Positions 46,041-54,858 of a DNA stretch of 64,000 bases are shown here, in pieces. The first letter of the stretch is position 1, and each line of letters opens with the position of its first letter. Both the position numbers and the translations under genes were made by a program. Below the pieces are notes generated by a model. The model did no database searches. It was not told the DNA's origin and worked only from the letters and a program-made list of their open reading frames with translations. The DNA is from an uncultured Dehalococcoidia bacterium (GTDB lineage: Bacteria > Chloroflexota > Dehalococcoidia > Lucifugimonadales > GCA-2712585), in contig OY282371.1 of assembly GCA_958295715.1 (NCBI GenBank), positions 1-64,000 on the forward strand, written 5' to 3'.

Positions 46041-46203
46041 CGGCGGGGGCTGGCTAGAGGGGAAAGATGGATTCCCGCCTGCGCGGGAATGACGGAACGG
46101 AGAGGAGTGGTGGGAGTGACGGGATGCGTTCTCCCCCCGGCGCGTGGAAGGGGGGCTGAGGTGGTAGAATCTATGCAGACCATCGGAAAGGCGGAGGGGC
46201 CGC

Positions 46204-47535
46204 GTGAGCGCTACGGATATGTTCAAGGAGCGGGGACGGCGGCGGCAGGACGATGGCGCGCCTCTGGCCGCCAGGGTGCGCCCCCGCTCCCTGGACGAGT
46301 TCATAGGCCAGGAGCACGTCATCGGGCCGGGCAGGGCCCTGCGCCGCGCCATAGAGTCGGACCAGACGCCGTCCCTCATCCTGTGGGGGCCGCCGGGCAG
46401 CGGCAAGACCACCTTGGCCCACCTGATAGCCGGCCTCACCCGGTCCTACTTCGAAGCGGTCAGCGCCGTGGCCTCCGGGGTGGCCCAGTTGCGCCGCGCC
46501 GTCGAGGCGGCCAGGGAGCGGCTGTCCCTCCACAACCGGCGCACCATCCTGTTCATCGACGAGATTCACCGGTTCAACAAGGCGCAGCAGGACGTTATTC
46601 TGCCCCACGTGGAGGAGGGGGTGGTCACTCTCATAGGCGCGACCACGGAGAACCCGTCCTTCGAGGTCATCGCGCCCCTTCTGTCGCGCTCGCGGGTGTT
46701 CACCCTCAAGCAGCTAACCGAGGAGCAGGTGCGAACACTGGTGGAGAGGGCGGCGACGGACCGGGAGCGGGGCTTGGGCTCCATGGAGTTGCGGTTCGAG
46801 GCGCCGGCGTTGGAGTTCCTGGTGAGGATGGCCAACGGCGACGCCCGCGTCGCCCTCAACACCCTCGAGTTGACGGCCCGCGCCACGGCGCCCGGCGAAG
46901 ACGGCGTCCGGCGGGTGACCCTGGCCACGGTGGAGGACGCCCTGCAACGGCGCTCGTTGCTGTACGACAAGGACGGCGACCATCACTACGACACCATATC
47001 GGCCTTCATAAAGTCGGTGCGAGGGTCGGACCCCGACGCGTCCCTCTACTGGCTGGCCCGCATGATAGAGGCGGGAGAGGACCCCATGTTCATCGCCAGG
47101 AGGTTGATTATCCTGGCGGCGGAGGACGTGGGGTTGGCGGACCCTTCCGCCCTGTCCGTGGCCGTGGCGGCTCAACAGGCGGTCCACTTCATCGGTATGC
47201 CCGAGGGCCGCATACCCCTTGCCGAGGCCACGGTTTATCTCGCCGCCTGCCCCAAGAGCAACTCAGCCTACGCCGGGCTGAACAAGGCGGTGGAGGAGGT
47301 GCGGAAAACGGGGCATAGGCCGGTGCCCCTTCACCTCCGCAACGCCTCGACTCCCCTCATGCGGAGGGAGGGCTACGGCAAGGGATACCGGTACGCCCAC
47401 GACTACCCCGGCCACTTTGTGAGCCAGGACTTCCTGCCCGAAGGCCTCCGGGGACGCCGCTACTATGAGCCTACGGAGGAGGGGGCTGAGAGGGAGTTGG
47501 GGGAACGGGTGAAGCGGCGCCGCGGGGCTGGGTGA
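46204..47535 (+). CDS. rarA: Replication-associated recombination protein A (MgsA/RarA AAA+ ATPase)
   Basis: A 443-residue AAA+ protein acting at stalled replication forks. Walker A GPPGSGKT at 62-69, Walker B FIDEIHRF at 117-124, sensor motif GATTENPSF near 144, and the C-terminal tetramer domain with SLYWLARMIEAGEDP near 280 and SNSAYAGL near 352. GTG 46204 is the start and gives the family N-terminus; the ribosome site is modest (AAAGGCGGAGG upstream). It stands alone next to the repeat cassette. Confidence 0.94.
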   Translation: MSATDMFKERGRRRQDDGAPLAARVRPRSLDEFIGQEHVIGPGRALRRAIESDQTPSLILWGPPGSGKTTLAHLIAGLTRSYFEAVSAVASGVAQLRRAVEAARERLSLHNRRTILFIDEIHRFNKAQQDVILPHVEEGVVTLIGATTENPSFEVIAPLLSRSRVFTLKQLTEEQVRTLVERAATDRERGLGSMELRFEAPALEFLVRMANGDARVALNTLELTARATAPGEDGVRRVTLATVEDALQRRSLLYDKDGDHHYDTISAFIKSVRGSDPDASLYWLARMIEAGEDPMFIARRLIILAAEDVGLADPSALSVAVAAQQAVHFIGMPEGRIPLAEATVYLAACPKSNSAYAGLNKAVEEVRKTGHRPVPLHLRNASTPLMRREGYGKGYRYAHDYPGHFVSQDFLPEGLRGRRYYEPTEEGAERELGERVKRRRGAG

Positions 47536-47663
47536 CGCTTAGCTCTGCGCCAAGGCCGCCGGGTTGAAGAACGGGATGCGCCGAGCCGTTTTCCTACAGG
47601 CGGCGACGGCCTTCGCCGCTGAGCGCGTCGTTCCCCCCTTTGCGGTTGTCGCGATGGGCGGGG

Positions 47664-48857
47664 CTAGTCCCCCGGACTCCACCGCTTGCCGTCCTTAACC
47701 GTAAGAGCGTGGGCAAAGCGGAGGTTGGTCTTGACCTCGTCGCCGAGCATGTCGGGGTAGGTGAAGTTTCCCTCCTCAAGCGTAAGAACCGCCGCGTCTC
47801 CCACCGCGCCAACCCGCAGGGAGCCAAGCTCCCCCTTATCAATAACCGAGGCAATAACGGAGGCGGGGTTGGCCGTGACGCCGCGTATCACCTCCTCAAG
47901 GGGCATGCCCATTCCCAAGAATATGGACATGACCTCCAGCAGGTTGTAGTTCTTGGGCGGATGGGGGGCGCAGTACTTCAGCAGGGACGGCGCCGGGGGG
48001 CAGTCGCCCACCCTGTCGGTGCTGATGGTGTGGGGAAGCAGCCCTTCATCTATGGCCGTTCTGCATATGGGAATGGAGAAGTGCTTGGCGAAGCAGGCCG
48101 TGTCGAAGATGACGCCGTTGTTGTAGGCGTCCCAGGAGTCGCGGCTTATGCGGCCCTTTTCGTTCAGGACGTTGTGCGTGTCGCCATGGAAGACGTGGGT
48201 GACCACGTCGCCGGGCCGCAGATACTCGTAGACCTGGGGCAGAGGGATGGGCGACTCCATTACGTGAACCATGACGCGGGTTGACGTTCTGTCTGCGATG
48301 CCGCGGGCCATCTCCAGGGCCGGGACTGCGTTCTTCAAGGTGGTCCCGTTGGGGGTCAGCCGGACCTTCACGCCTAGAAGCGTGTCCCGGTTCTGCTCAA
48401 TGCACTCCTGGGCCTCCTCAGCCCTGGCGTAGCGAAAGTCCTCCAGGTCCGGTATCTGTATGGAGCCGGGGACGGTGCCAATGGATGAGAGGTGCAGGAA
48501 GGCCAGCAGGCGCGTGGCGACCCGGTCGATTACGTAGCTCTTGAAGCCTGGGAAGGTCATCCATCCCGTGCTGCCGGCGTCAACGGCGGTGGTGACTCCG
48601 ATGGCCAGGTTGGTGGGGTCCGGGTCTGCCCTGTAGGGGGATATCCGGTAGGCGAAGTGGCCGTGGAGGTCTATGAGGCCCGGGGTCAGGAGCTTGCCGG
48701 AGACGTCCACCGTCTCATCCGCCTGCCCCGTGGATATGTTCTCCGCCACCGCCGCGACCTTGCCCTTGGCGAAGGCCACGTCCCGCCGCGCGCGCAGGCC
48801 CTCCGACGGGTCCAAGACCTCGGCGCCCTTGACCAATAACTCGTACTGTTTTGTCAT
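47664..48857 (-). CDS. Amidohydrolase/deacetylase-family metallohydrolase
   Basis: A 397-residue protein of the dihydroorotase-like amidohydrolase superfamily. GLIDLHGH near 60-67 is the HxH metal motif; VHVMES near 196, HGDTHNV near 222 and the catalytic Asp in STDRVG near 282 follow. The family includes N-acyl amino-acid deacetylases and selenocysteine-metabolism-linked hydrolases. It overlaps the aldolase gene by 4 nt (ATGA) and is therefore translationally coupled, implying a joint role in amino-acid-derived substrates. Activity on a specific amide is unproven. Confidence 0.85.
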   Translation of the reverse strand: MTKQYELLVKGAEVLDPSEGLRARRDVAFAKGKVAAVAENISTGQADETVDVSGKLLTPGLIDLHGHFAYRISPYRADPDPTNLAIGVTTAVDAGSTGWMTFPGFKSYVIDRVATRLLAFLHLSSIGTVPGSIQIPDLEDFRYARAEEAQECIEQNRDTLLGVKVRLTPNGTTLKNAVPALEMARGIADRTSTRVMVHVMESPIPLPQVYEYLRPGDVVTHVFHGDTHNVLNEKGRISRDSWDAYNNGVIFDTACFAKHFSIPICRTAIDEGLLPHTISTDRVGDCPPAPSLLKYCAPHPPKNYNLLEVMSIFLGMGMPLEEVIRGVTANPASVIASVIDKGELGSLRVGAVGDAAVLTLEEGNFTYPDMLGDEVKTNLRFAHALTVKDGKRWSPGD

Positions 48858-49924
48858 GAACCGGCGCCTCCTGCTTCCCGCCGCATCTCCTTGACCGTCT
48901 CCGAGGCCGCCAGGAGGGCCGCGTCCACGGCGGCGGCGTCCACGTGCCGGTGGACCACCATCCTGATGCGATCCTCGGAGGGTTTGACCTTGACCCCCCT
49001 ATCCGCCAGCCTGCGGGTGAACTGCGAGGCCGTTCCCACCGCGGGGTCCACCCTGAAGAATAGGATGTTGGTCTGCACCTCGCTGGGGTCGTGGAGCAGG
49101 CCGGGGATGTCGGCCAGCCCCTCGGAGAGGCGGCGGGCGTTGGCGTGGTCCTGGGCTAGCCGCTCAATCATTGTCTCAAGGGCGACAATCCCCGCGGCGG
49201 CGATGACGCCGGCCTGCCGCATACCGCCGCCCACCATCTTGCGCCACCGCCGGGCCTCGGCGATGAACTCCCCGGAGCCGCAGAGCATGGAACCCACCGG
49301 GGCGCTTAGGCCCTTGGACAGGCAGAAGGTCACGTCGTCCACGTCGCGAACAAGCTCGCGGGCCGGGGTCTCCAGATACACGGCGGCGTTGAATATGCGG
49401 GCGCCGTCGAGGTGCACGGGCACGCCGTGGTCGTGGGCCACCCGGCACACCGCCGCCGTCTCGTCCACCGTCACCACCCCGCCGTTGCGCCGGTTCTGGG
49501 TGTTCTCCAGACACACCAAGGCCGTCGGCGGGTAGTGGACGTCGTTCTTCGGCCGTATGGCCGCCTCCACGTCGACGGGGTCGAGGGCGCCCTGGGACTG
49601 GTTGGGGACCAGGCGCATCTGCACGCCGCCCAGGGCCGATATCCCCGCCGACTCGTTCCAAAAGAGATGGGCGTCGGCCCCGGCGATTATCTCGTCACCG
49701 CTGCGGCAGTTGGCCAATGCCCCCAAGAGGTTGCCCTGGGTGCCGCTGCTCACCAAGAGGGCCGCCTCCTTGCCCATCACGTGGGCGGCAAGGTCCTCCA
49801 GGCGGTTCACCGTGGGGTCTTCGCCGGAAACGTCGTCACCCACCTCCGCTTCATACATGGCCTTGCGCATGGCCTGGGTGGGATGGGTCACAACGTCGCT
49901 TCTCAGGTCTACCAAGTTGGTCAC
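48854..49924 (-). CDS. ltaE: Low-specificity threonine aldolase
   Basis: A 356-residue PLP-dependent beta-eliminating aldolase that cleaves threonine or allo-threonine to glycine and acetaldehyde. VDLRSDVVTHPT at the start, GKEAALLVSSGTQGNL near 52, HLDGARIFNA near 170 and the LSKGLSAPVGS lysine motif near 200 define the family. GTG 49924 is the start because GGAGG lies 6 nt upstream; TTG at 49930 lies within that site. It precedes the amidohydrolase gene with a 4-nt overlap. A TGCTAGAAT extended -10 lies upstream near 49951. Confidence 0.88.
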   Translation of the reverse strand: MTNLVDLRSDVVTHPTQAMRKAMYEAEVGDDVSGEDPTVNRLEDLAAHVMGKEAALLVSSGTQGNLLGALANCRSGDEIIAGADAHLFWNESAGISALGGVQMRLVPNQSQGALDPVDVEAAIRPKNDVHYPPTALVCLENTQNRRNGGVVTVDETAAVCRVAHDHGVPVHLDGARIFNAAVYLETPARELVRDVDDVTFCLSKGLSAPVGSMLCGSGEFIAEARRWRKMVGGGMRQAGVIAAAGIVALETMIERLAQDHANARRLSEGLADIPGLLHDPSEVQTNILFFRVDPAVGTASQFTRRLADRGVKVKPSEDRIRMVVHRHVDAAAVDAALLAASETVKEMRREAGGAGS

Positions 49925-50006
49925 AAGCAACCTCCGCCCAAAGGTGAGGCTATTCTAGCAGTCCAACTTGTCAAAGGCCAAGAGAGACGCCTAATATGGA
50001 TAGGTC

Positions 50007-50654
50007 ATGGAGTCACAGCGCAACACAGGGGTCCTTTTCAAGAGTGGGAAGCTACTGTTGGAAGGGGTCGTGTCGTCGCCCCTGGATGGCGGCGGCGGCT
50101 CCTCTCCCGGCGTGGTGGTGTGCCATCCCCATCCCCGCATGGGCGGCGACATGGACAACCCGGTGGTGACGTCGATAGCCCGCGCCCTGACGGACGAGGG
50201 GATTCACGCCCTGCGCTTCAACTTCCGAGGCGTGGGCGAAAGCCAGGGGAGTCACGACGGCGGCCGCGGGGAGTCGGATGACCTGAAGGCCGCGGTGGAC
50301 TTCCTGTCCCACTGGCCCGGGGTGGACAGGAGGAGCATGGGCGCGGCGGGATACTCCTTTGGCGCACAGGTCACGCTGTCATGGCTGGGACGCAGGGGCA
50401 AGGCGCGCGCCTTCGCCTTGGTGTCGCCGCCGGGGGATTCGCCGGACGCGGCATTGCGTCTGCGCCGGGGCGTCCGCGCCCTGTTCCTGGTGGGCGCGAG
50501 GGACCCGGCCGCCAAGTCTTTGCGGGAGCGGGTGGGCCATCTAAACGGGGCGGTCCAAACCCTCGCCATTGACGGGGCCGACCACTTCTGGCGAGGGCGG
50601 GAGGTCGAGGCGGCGCGGGCCGTGTCCCGGTTCTTCAGCGAGGTCCTGGTCTGA
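50007..50654 (+). CDS. Alpha/beta hydrolase
   Basis: A 215-residue serine hydrolase-like protein related to the KANL3/dienelactone-type branch: CHPHPRMGGDMDNPVV near 39, FNFRGVGESQG near 70, nucleophile elbow GYSFGAQ near 111, and GADHFW near 192 with the catalytic His. ATG 50007 has no strong ribosome site. It ends 8 nt before lspA and is the first gene of a run hydrolase-lspA-rluA-gltX. Substrate unknown. Confidence 0.83.
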   Translation: MESQRNTGVLFKSGKLLLEGVVSSPLDGGGGSSPGVVVCHPHPRMGGDMDNPVVTSIARALTDEGIHALRFNFRGVGESQGSHDGGRGESDDLKAAVDFLSHWPGVDRRSMGAAGYSFGAQVTLSWLGRRGKARAFALVSPPGDSPDAALRLRRGVRALFLVGARDPAAKSLRERVGHLNGAVQTLAIDGADHFWRGREVEAARAVSRFFSEVLV

Positions 50655-50662
50655 GGCCCGAC

Positions 50663-51238
50663 GTGGAGACCGGGGGCGGCCCTTCCAGCAAGCGGATACC
50701 CTTCTACAGGGACTGGCTCCTCATACCCATTGTCGGGGTGGTGTACGCCCTTGACCAGCTCACCAAGTATTGGATTGAGCAGATGGTCTGCTATGCCCGC
50801 TCCATACCCAGAGAGGGGCCTTTTCAGCTTACCTGCTCCTTCAACACGGGCACGGCCTTCGGCCTCTTTCCCGACCAGACGACCCTTCTGATACTGGCCT
50901 CTTTTGTTGGCGTCGGAGTACTGCTATTCGTGTACCGGAGCCACCCCGCCCAGGGGCCATTGCTTCGCATAAGCCTTGGCCTCCAGCTGGGGGGCGCCAT
51001 CGGAAACCTGACGGACCGCCTCCGCTTTGGGCAGGTGACCGACTTCGTAAAGCTGGGGCCGTGGCCGGTGTTCAACCTCGCCGACGCCTGCATCGTGGTG
51101 GGCATCCTGATTCTGATATGGCTGTTCCTCTTTTCCGGCCGGTCCCAGCGGGCCGGGCCGGCGGCGGAGGGCCCGGCTGAGGGTTTGGAAGCGGCCCCCG
51201 GCGACCGCGGCCCCACGGAGGAGCGGGATGAAGACTAG
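50663..51238 (+). CDS. lspA: Lipoprotein signal peptidase
   Basis: A 191-residue prolipoprotein signal peptidase with four helices. The family segments LDQLTKYWIE near 30, FNTGTAFGLF near 60, GNLTDRLRFGQVTDFV near 113-128 (catalytic Asp) and FNLADACIV near 137 (second Asp) are present. The C-terminal tail of about 30 residues is Ala/Gly/Glu-rich. GTG 50663 is the start. It overlaps the pseudouridine synthase gene by 11 nt. The lipoprotein at 9930 would be a substrate. Confidence 0.93.
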   Translation: METGGGPSSKRIPFYRDWLLIPIVGVVYALDQLTKYWIEQMVCYARSIPREGPFQLTCSFNTGTAFGLFPDQTTLLILASFVGVGVLLFVYRSHPAQGPLLRISLGLQLGGAIGNLTDRLRFGQVTDFVKLGPWPVFNLADACIVVGILILIWLFLFSGRSQRAGPAAEGPAEGLEAAPGDRGPTEERDED

Positions 51239-52145
51239 GGAGTTGGAGGTGGCGCAGGACTCGAAGCGGCTGGACCTGTATCTGGCCTGCCAGGGCTTGG
51301 GGCTGAGCCGCGCCCGGCTCCAACGGCTGATACGGGAGGGTTGGGCCCTTGTCAACGGGAAGCCCGCCAAGGCCGCCAGCGGCGTCAAGACCGGCGACCG
51401 GGTGGCCGTGACCATCCCCCCGCCCAAGCCCTTGGACCTGGTTCCCCAAGCAATACCGTTGAGCGTGGTCTACCAGGACGCGGAGCTTATGGTGGTGGAC
51501 AAGCCGGCGGGCCTCACGGCGCACCCGGCTCCGGGCCATCCCTCCAACACCCTGGTCAACGCGATACTGGCCATGGGGATAGACCTGCCGGGGATAGGCG
51601 GGACCCGGCGGCCCGGCATAGTTCACCGCCTGGATAAGGACACCTCCGGCCTGATGATGGTGGCCAAGACGGACAAGGCCCACGGCGGGCTGTCGCGGCA
51701 GATTAAGGAACGTCGCATTCGCAAGGGCTACCTGGCCCTGGCCCTCGGCAAGCTGACGCCGGACCGGGGAGTTCTTGACGGGCCCATCGGCCGGGACATC
51801 AGGAACCGCAAGCGTATGGCCGTGGCGACGGGGGGGCGGGACGCCAGAACGCGATATCAGGTCTCCCGGCGGTTCGCCGGGCACACCCTGGCAGAGGTCT
51901 ACCCTGAGACGGGACGCACCCACCAGATACGGGTGCACCTGGCAACCTTGGGGCATCCGCTCATGGGCGACGCCCTCTACGGCGGTAGGAGTCCGCTGCT
52001 TGACGGCCAGTTCCTCCACGCCCACCTCCTGGGCTTTCGCCACCCCGTCACCGGGGAGTGGATGGAGTTCCGTTCCCCCCTGCCGGAGAGGCTGGCTGAC
52101 GTCCTGGCGTCCCTGACCGGGAAAGATGGGGAGGGCGCGCTATGA
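51228..52145 (+). CDS. RluA/RluD-family 23S rRNA pseudouridine synthase
   Basis: A 305-residue pseudouridine synthase. N-terminal S4 domain (residues about 12-60), then the catalytic domain with VVDKPAGLTAHP near 89-100 and HRLDKDTSG at 133-141, in which Asp136 is the nucleophile; ETGRTHQIRVHLA near 226 binds RNA. The context next to lspA is typical for RluD-type enzymes that modify helix 69, but paralog assignment needs a tree. It overlaps gltX by 4 nt (ATGA). Confidence 0.9.
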   Translation: MKTRELEVAQDSKRLDLYLACQGLGLSRARLQRLIREGWALVNGKPAKAASGVKTGDRVAVTIPPPKPLDLVPQAIPLSVVYQDAELMVVDKPAGLTAHPAPGHPSNTLVNAILAMGIDLPGIGGTRRPGIVHRLDKDTSGLMMVAKTDKAHGGLSRQIKERRIRKGYLALALGKLTPDRGVLDGPIGRDIRNRKRMAVATGGRDARTRYQVSRRFAGHTLAEVYPETGRTHQIRVHLATLGHPLMGDALYGGRSPLLDGQFLHAHLLGFRHPVTGEWMEFRSPLPERLADVLASLTGKDGEGAL

Positions 52146-53641
52146 ACGGTCCCGTGAGAGTTAGGTACGCCCCCAGCCCCACGGGTCTTCCCCACGTCGG
52201 CAATCTGAGGACGGCCCTGTTCAACTGGCTGTTCGCCCGGAGCCGCGGCGGGCAGTTCATAGTCCGCATCGAGGACACCGACCGGACACGCCTGGCTCAA
52301 GGGGCCGTTGAGGGGATTTTGAGCGGTCTGCGGTGGCTGGGCATAGACTGGGACGAGGGGCCGGAGGTGGGCGGCCCCCACGCCCCCTACTTCCAGTCGG
52401 AGCGGCTGGAAATCTACCAGGAGGCCGCCCAAAGGCTGGTAGAGGCGGGCCGGGCGTACCGGTGCTACTGCTCGCCGGAGCGGCTGCGGGAGATGCGCCG
52501 TCAGCAGGCCAGGGAGAAGCTGAGCCCGGGATACGACCGTCGATGCCTCAACATCACCCCCAAGGAGCTTGAGGAGCGCAGGCGCGAGGGGCGGGAGCCG
52601 GTGGTGCGCTTCAGGATGCCCGATTCGGGGGAGATAACGGTCGACGACATCATCCGTGGGGAGGTGACTTGGCGCAGCGAACTGCTGGACGACTTCGTTA
52701 TCCTCAAGTCCGACGGCTTCCCCACCTACCACCTGGCCAACGTCCTTGACGACCATCACATGGAGATAACCCACGTGCTGCGGGCGGAGGAGTGGCTCTC
52801 CAGTTCCCCCCGCCATCTGGCCCTCTACGACGCCTTGGGGCTGGCGCCGCCTCGCTTCGGCCACCTGCCCATGATACTTGGCCCCGACCGCTCCAAGCTG
52901 TCCAAGCGGCACGGGGCCACCTCGACCTTGGAGTACAAGGAGATGGGCTACCTGCCGGAGGCCCTTGTCAACTTCATGGCCCTACTGGGCTGGTCCCTGG
53001 ACGACCGCACCGAGATAATGAACCGCGATATGCTGGTGGAGAGCTTTTCCTTGGAGCGGGTGGTCAAGGCCGGCGCGGTGTTCAACCTGGATAAGCTGGA
53101 GTGGATGAACGGGGTTTACATCCGCGCCATGAGCCACGAGGAGCTGGCCGGTAGGGTTCTCGCCTACTGGCGGGAGTACCCGCCCGCCGAGCCGCCCCAG
53201 CCGGTGGACCCGGCCTACCTGCTGAGCATAATCCCTCTGGCCCAGGAGCGGCTCAAGACGCTGGAGGACGCCGCGGAGCGGTCCGCCTTCTTCTTCCGGT
53301 CTGAGCTTGAGTATGAACCCAAAGGGCTGGCCCTCAAGGGCGCTGACGCCGCGACGACGGCCGCCGCCCTGGAGCGCGTTCTGTCGATTGTGGAGGGACG
53401 TCCGGTCTTCAACGCCGAGGCATTGGAGCAGGACCTCCGACGCCTGGGGGCCGAGCTTGGCCTCTCCGGGCGGCAGCTGTTCGGGCTGGTGAGGGTGGCC
53501 GTCACCGGCGGGAAGGTGTCGCCGCCCCTCTTTCAGACCATGGAGGTCCTGGGCCGGGAGCGGTGCCGCCGCCGGATACGCGGGGCCATTCAGGCCCTCA
53601 CCGGGGCGAGCGGCGGCGCGGAGCCGGCCTCGGCCCCTTAG
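52142..53641 (+). CDS. gltX: Glutamyl-tRNA synthetase
   Basis: A 499-residue class I aminoacyl-tRNA synthetase. The HIGH-equivalent is PSPTGLPHVGN (12-22) and the KMSKS-equivalent is KLSKR (252-256). The anticodon-binding helical domain follows. Several class I features, such as IEDTDRTR near 43, mark GluRS rather than GlnRS. Whether it is discriminating or also charges tRNA-Gln cannot be said without gatCAB data. It starts inside the previous stop, and its stop overlaps the stop of convergent pfk by 3 nt (TTAG). Confidence 0.95.
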   Translation: MNGPVRVRYAPSPTGLPHVGNLRTALFNWLFARSRGGQFIVRIEDTDRTRLAQGAVEGILSGLRWLGIDWDEGPEVGGPHAPYFQSERLEIYQEAAQRLVEAGRAYRCYCSPERLREMRRQQAREKLSPGYDRRCLNITPKELEERRREGREPVVRFRMPDSGEITVDDIIRGEVTWRSELLDDFVILKSDGFPTYHLANVLDDHHMEITHVLRAEEWLSSSPRHLALYDALGLAPPRFGHLPMILGPDRSKLSKRHGATSTLEYKEMGYLPEALVNFMALLGWSLDDRTEIMNRDMLVESFSLERVVKAGAVFNLDKLEWMNGVYIRAMSHEELAGRVLAYWREYPPAEPPQPVDPAYLLSIIPLAQERLKTLEDAAERSAFFFRSELEYEPKGLALKGADAATTAAALERVLSIVEGRPVFNAEALEQDLRRLGAELGLSGRQLFGLVRVAVTGGKVSPPLFQTMEVLGRERCRRRIRGAIQALTGASGGAEPASAP

Positions 53642-54663
53642 TAGAAGAGGTCCACCAGGTCGTACAGGTCCTTGTCCACCGGGTGGTCGCTGCCCAGCCC
53701 CTCCTCCAAGGAGGTGGCCACTATCTGCTTCCCCCTGAGTCCGACCATCACGCCGAACCGTCCGGCCTTTATCATCTCCACGGCGGCGACGCCTAAACGG
53801 GTGGCCAGCACCCTGTCGAAGGCGGAGGGGCCGCCGCCACGCTGGAGGTGTCCGAGAATGACCACCCGCGTCTCGTAGCCGGTGTTGGCCTCTATCTGTG
53901 GCGCCAGGGTGTGGGCCGCGCCGCCCAGTTGGACGTGGCCGAACTCGTCAAGCCGTTTGCTGCTGGTCACGGGGCCGTCGATGTCCAACTGGGCGCCCTC
54001 GGCCACCACGACGATGCTGAAGAGCTTGCCGAACTCCTGGTGCCGTTTCCTGATGCGGGCGTATAGGGCCTCCATGCTGAAAGGCTCCTCGGGGATAAGC
54101 ACGGCGTCGGCCCCGCCGGCCAGCCCGCCCACGGTGGCGATCCACCCGGCGTTGCGGCCCATCACCTCCACCAGCATAACCCGGTGGTGGGCCTCCGCGG
54201 TGGGGTGGAGCTTGTCGAGGGAGTCCATCACCACCTCGACGGCGGTGTCGAACCCTATAGAGTAGTCGGTGCCGTAGAGGTCGTTGTCGATGGTCTTGGG
54301 GATGCCCACCACCTTGACGCCCTCGTTGGAAAGCCGCCGCGCCACTCCCAACGTGTCCTCGCCGCCTATAGGAGCCATGGCGTCCACGCCCAACTCCTTC
54401 AGGTTCGCGCGGATGGTCTCCGGCCCGTCATCGCGGTTGTAGGGATTGGTGCGGGAGCTTCCCAGGATGGTTCCCCCCCTGTACAGGATGCCCGACACCG
54501 CGTTCATGCCCAGGGGCACGAAATTCTTGTCGAGAACGCCGAGCCACCCGTTGCGGAAGCCGATGACCTCCATGCCCTCGGCCAGGGCCTTTCTGGTGAC
54601 GGCGCGAATGGCGGCGTTAAGCCCTGGCGCGTCTCCGCCACCCGTCAGAATGCCTATGCGCAT
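53638..54663 (-). CDS. pfkA: 6-phosphofructokinase, group III (PPi-dependent or mixed)
   Basis: A 341-residue phosphofructokinase-family enzyme phosphorylating fructose-6-phosphate. The donor-site motif is GGEDT at 100-104, where ATP enzymes typically have GGDGS or GGEGT; PKTIDND at 122-128 has Lys where ATP enzymes have Gly. Both changes are associated with pyrophosphate as phosphoryl donor in characterised PFK members. GRNAGWIA near 169 and the FDRVLATRLG segment near 283 are also present. ATG 54663 follows GGAGGTGTCAC. It shares its stop region with gltX. Donor preference is inference from two residues. Confidence 0.9.
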   Translation of the reverse strand: MRIGILTGGGDAPGLNAAIRAVTRKALAEGMEVIGFRNGWLGVLDKNFVPLGMNAVSGILYRGGTILGSSRTNPYNRDDGPETIRANLKELGVDAMAPIGGEDTLGVARRLSNEGVKVVGIPKTIDNDLYGTDYSIGFDTAVEVVMDSLDKLHPTAEAHHRVMLVEVMGRNAGWIATVGGLAGGADAVLIPEEPFSMEALYARIRKRHQEFGKLFSIVVVAEGAQLDIDGPVTSSKRLDEFGHVQLGGAAHTLAPQIEANTGYETRVVILGHLQRGGGPSAFDRVLATRLGVAAVEMIKAGRFGVMVGLRGKQIVATSLEEGLGSDHPVDKDLYDLVDLFY

Positions 54664-54858
54664 GTGACACCTCCGGCTGTAAGCTGTGCGCCCCGCGCCG
54701 CCGCGATTCCAAGGGAGCCACGGGGCTAAGCGAGAGCCACTGGTATCATCATATCCCCTCGGGGCCGTTTACACATAGCGGCGGGAGCTTCTGAAAATCG
54801 TTGTTCCCGCGAAAAGGGCGGTTGGGTCGTGATGGGGGAGGACGTCGGCGCGCCGGCC

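Larger units (their letters stand above)
45449..46090. repeat. dRS3-like palindromes flanking the long coiled-coil gene (cluster 5)
   Basis: Palindromes at 45449-45468 (variant GTTCCC...GAGAAT) and 46071-46090 lie in the same orientation on either side of the 155-residue coiled-coil gene, exactly as 8061-8080 and 8470-8489 do around its short paralog. An inner module copy lies at 45415-45448. Confidence 0.85.
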
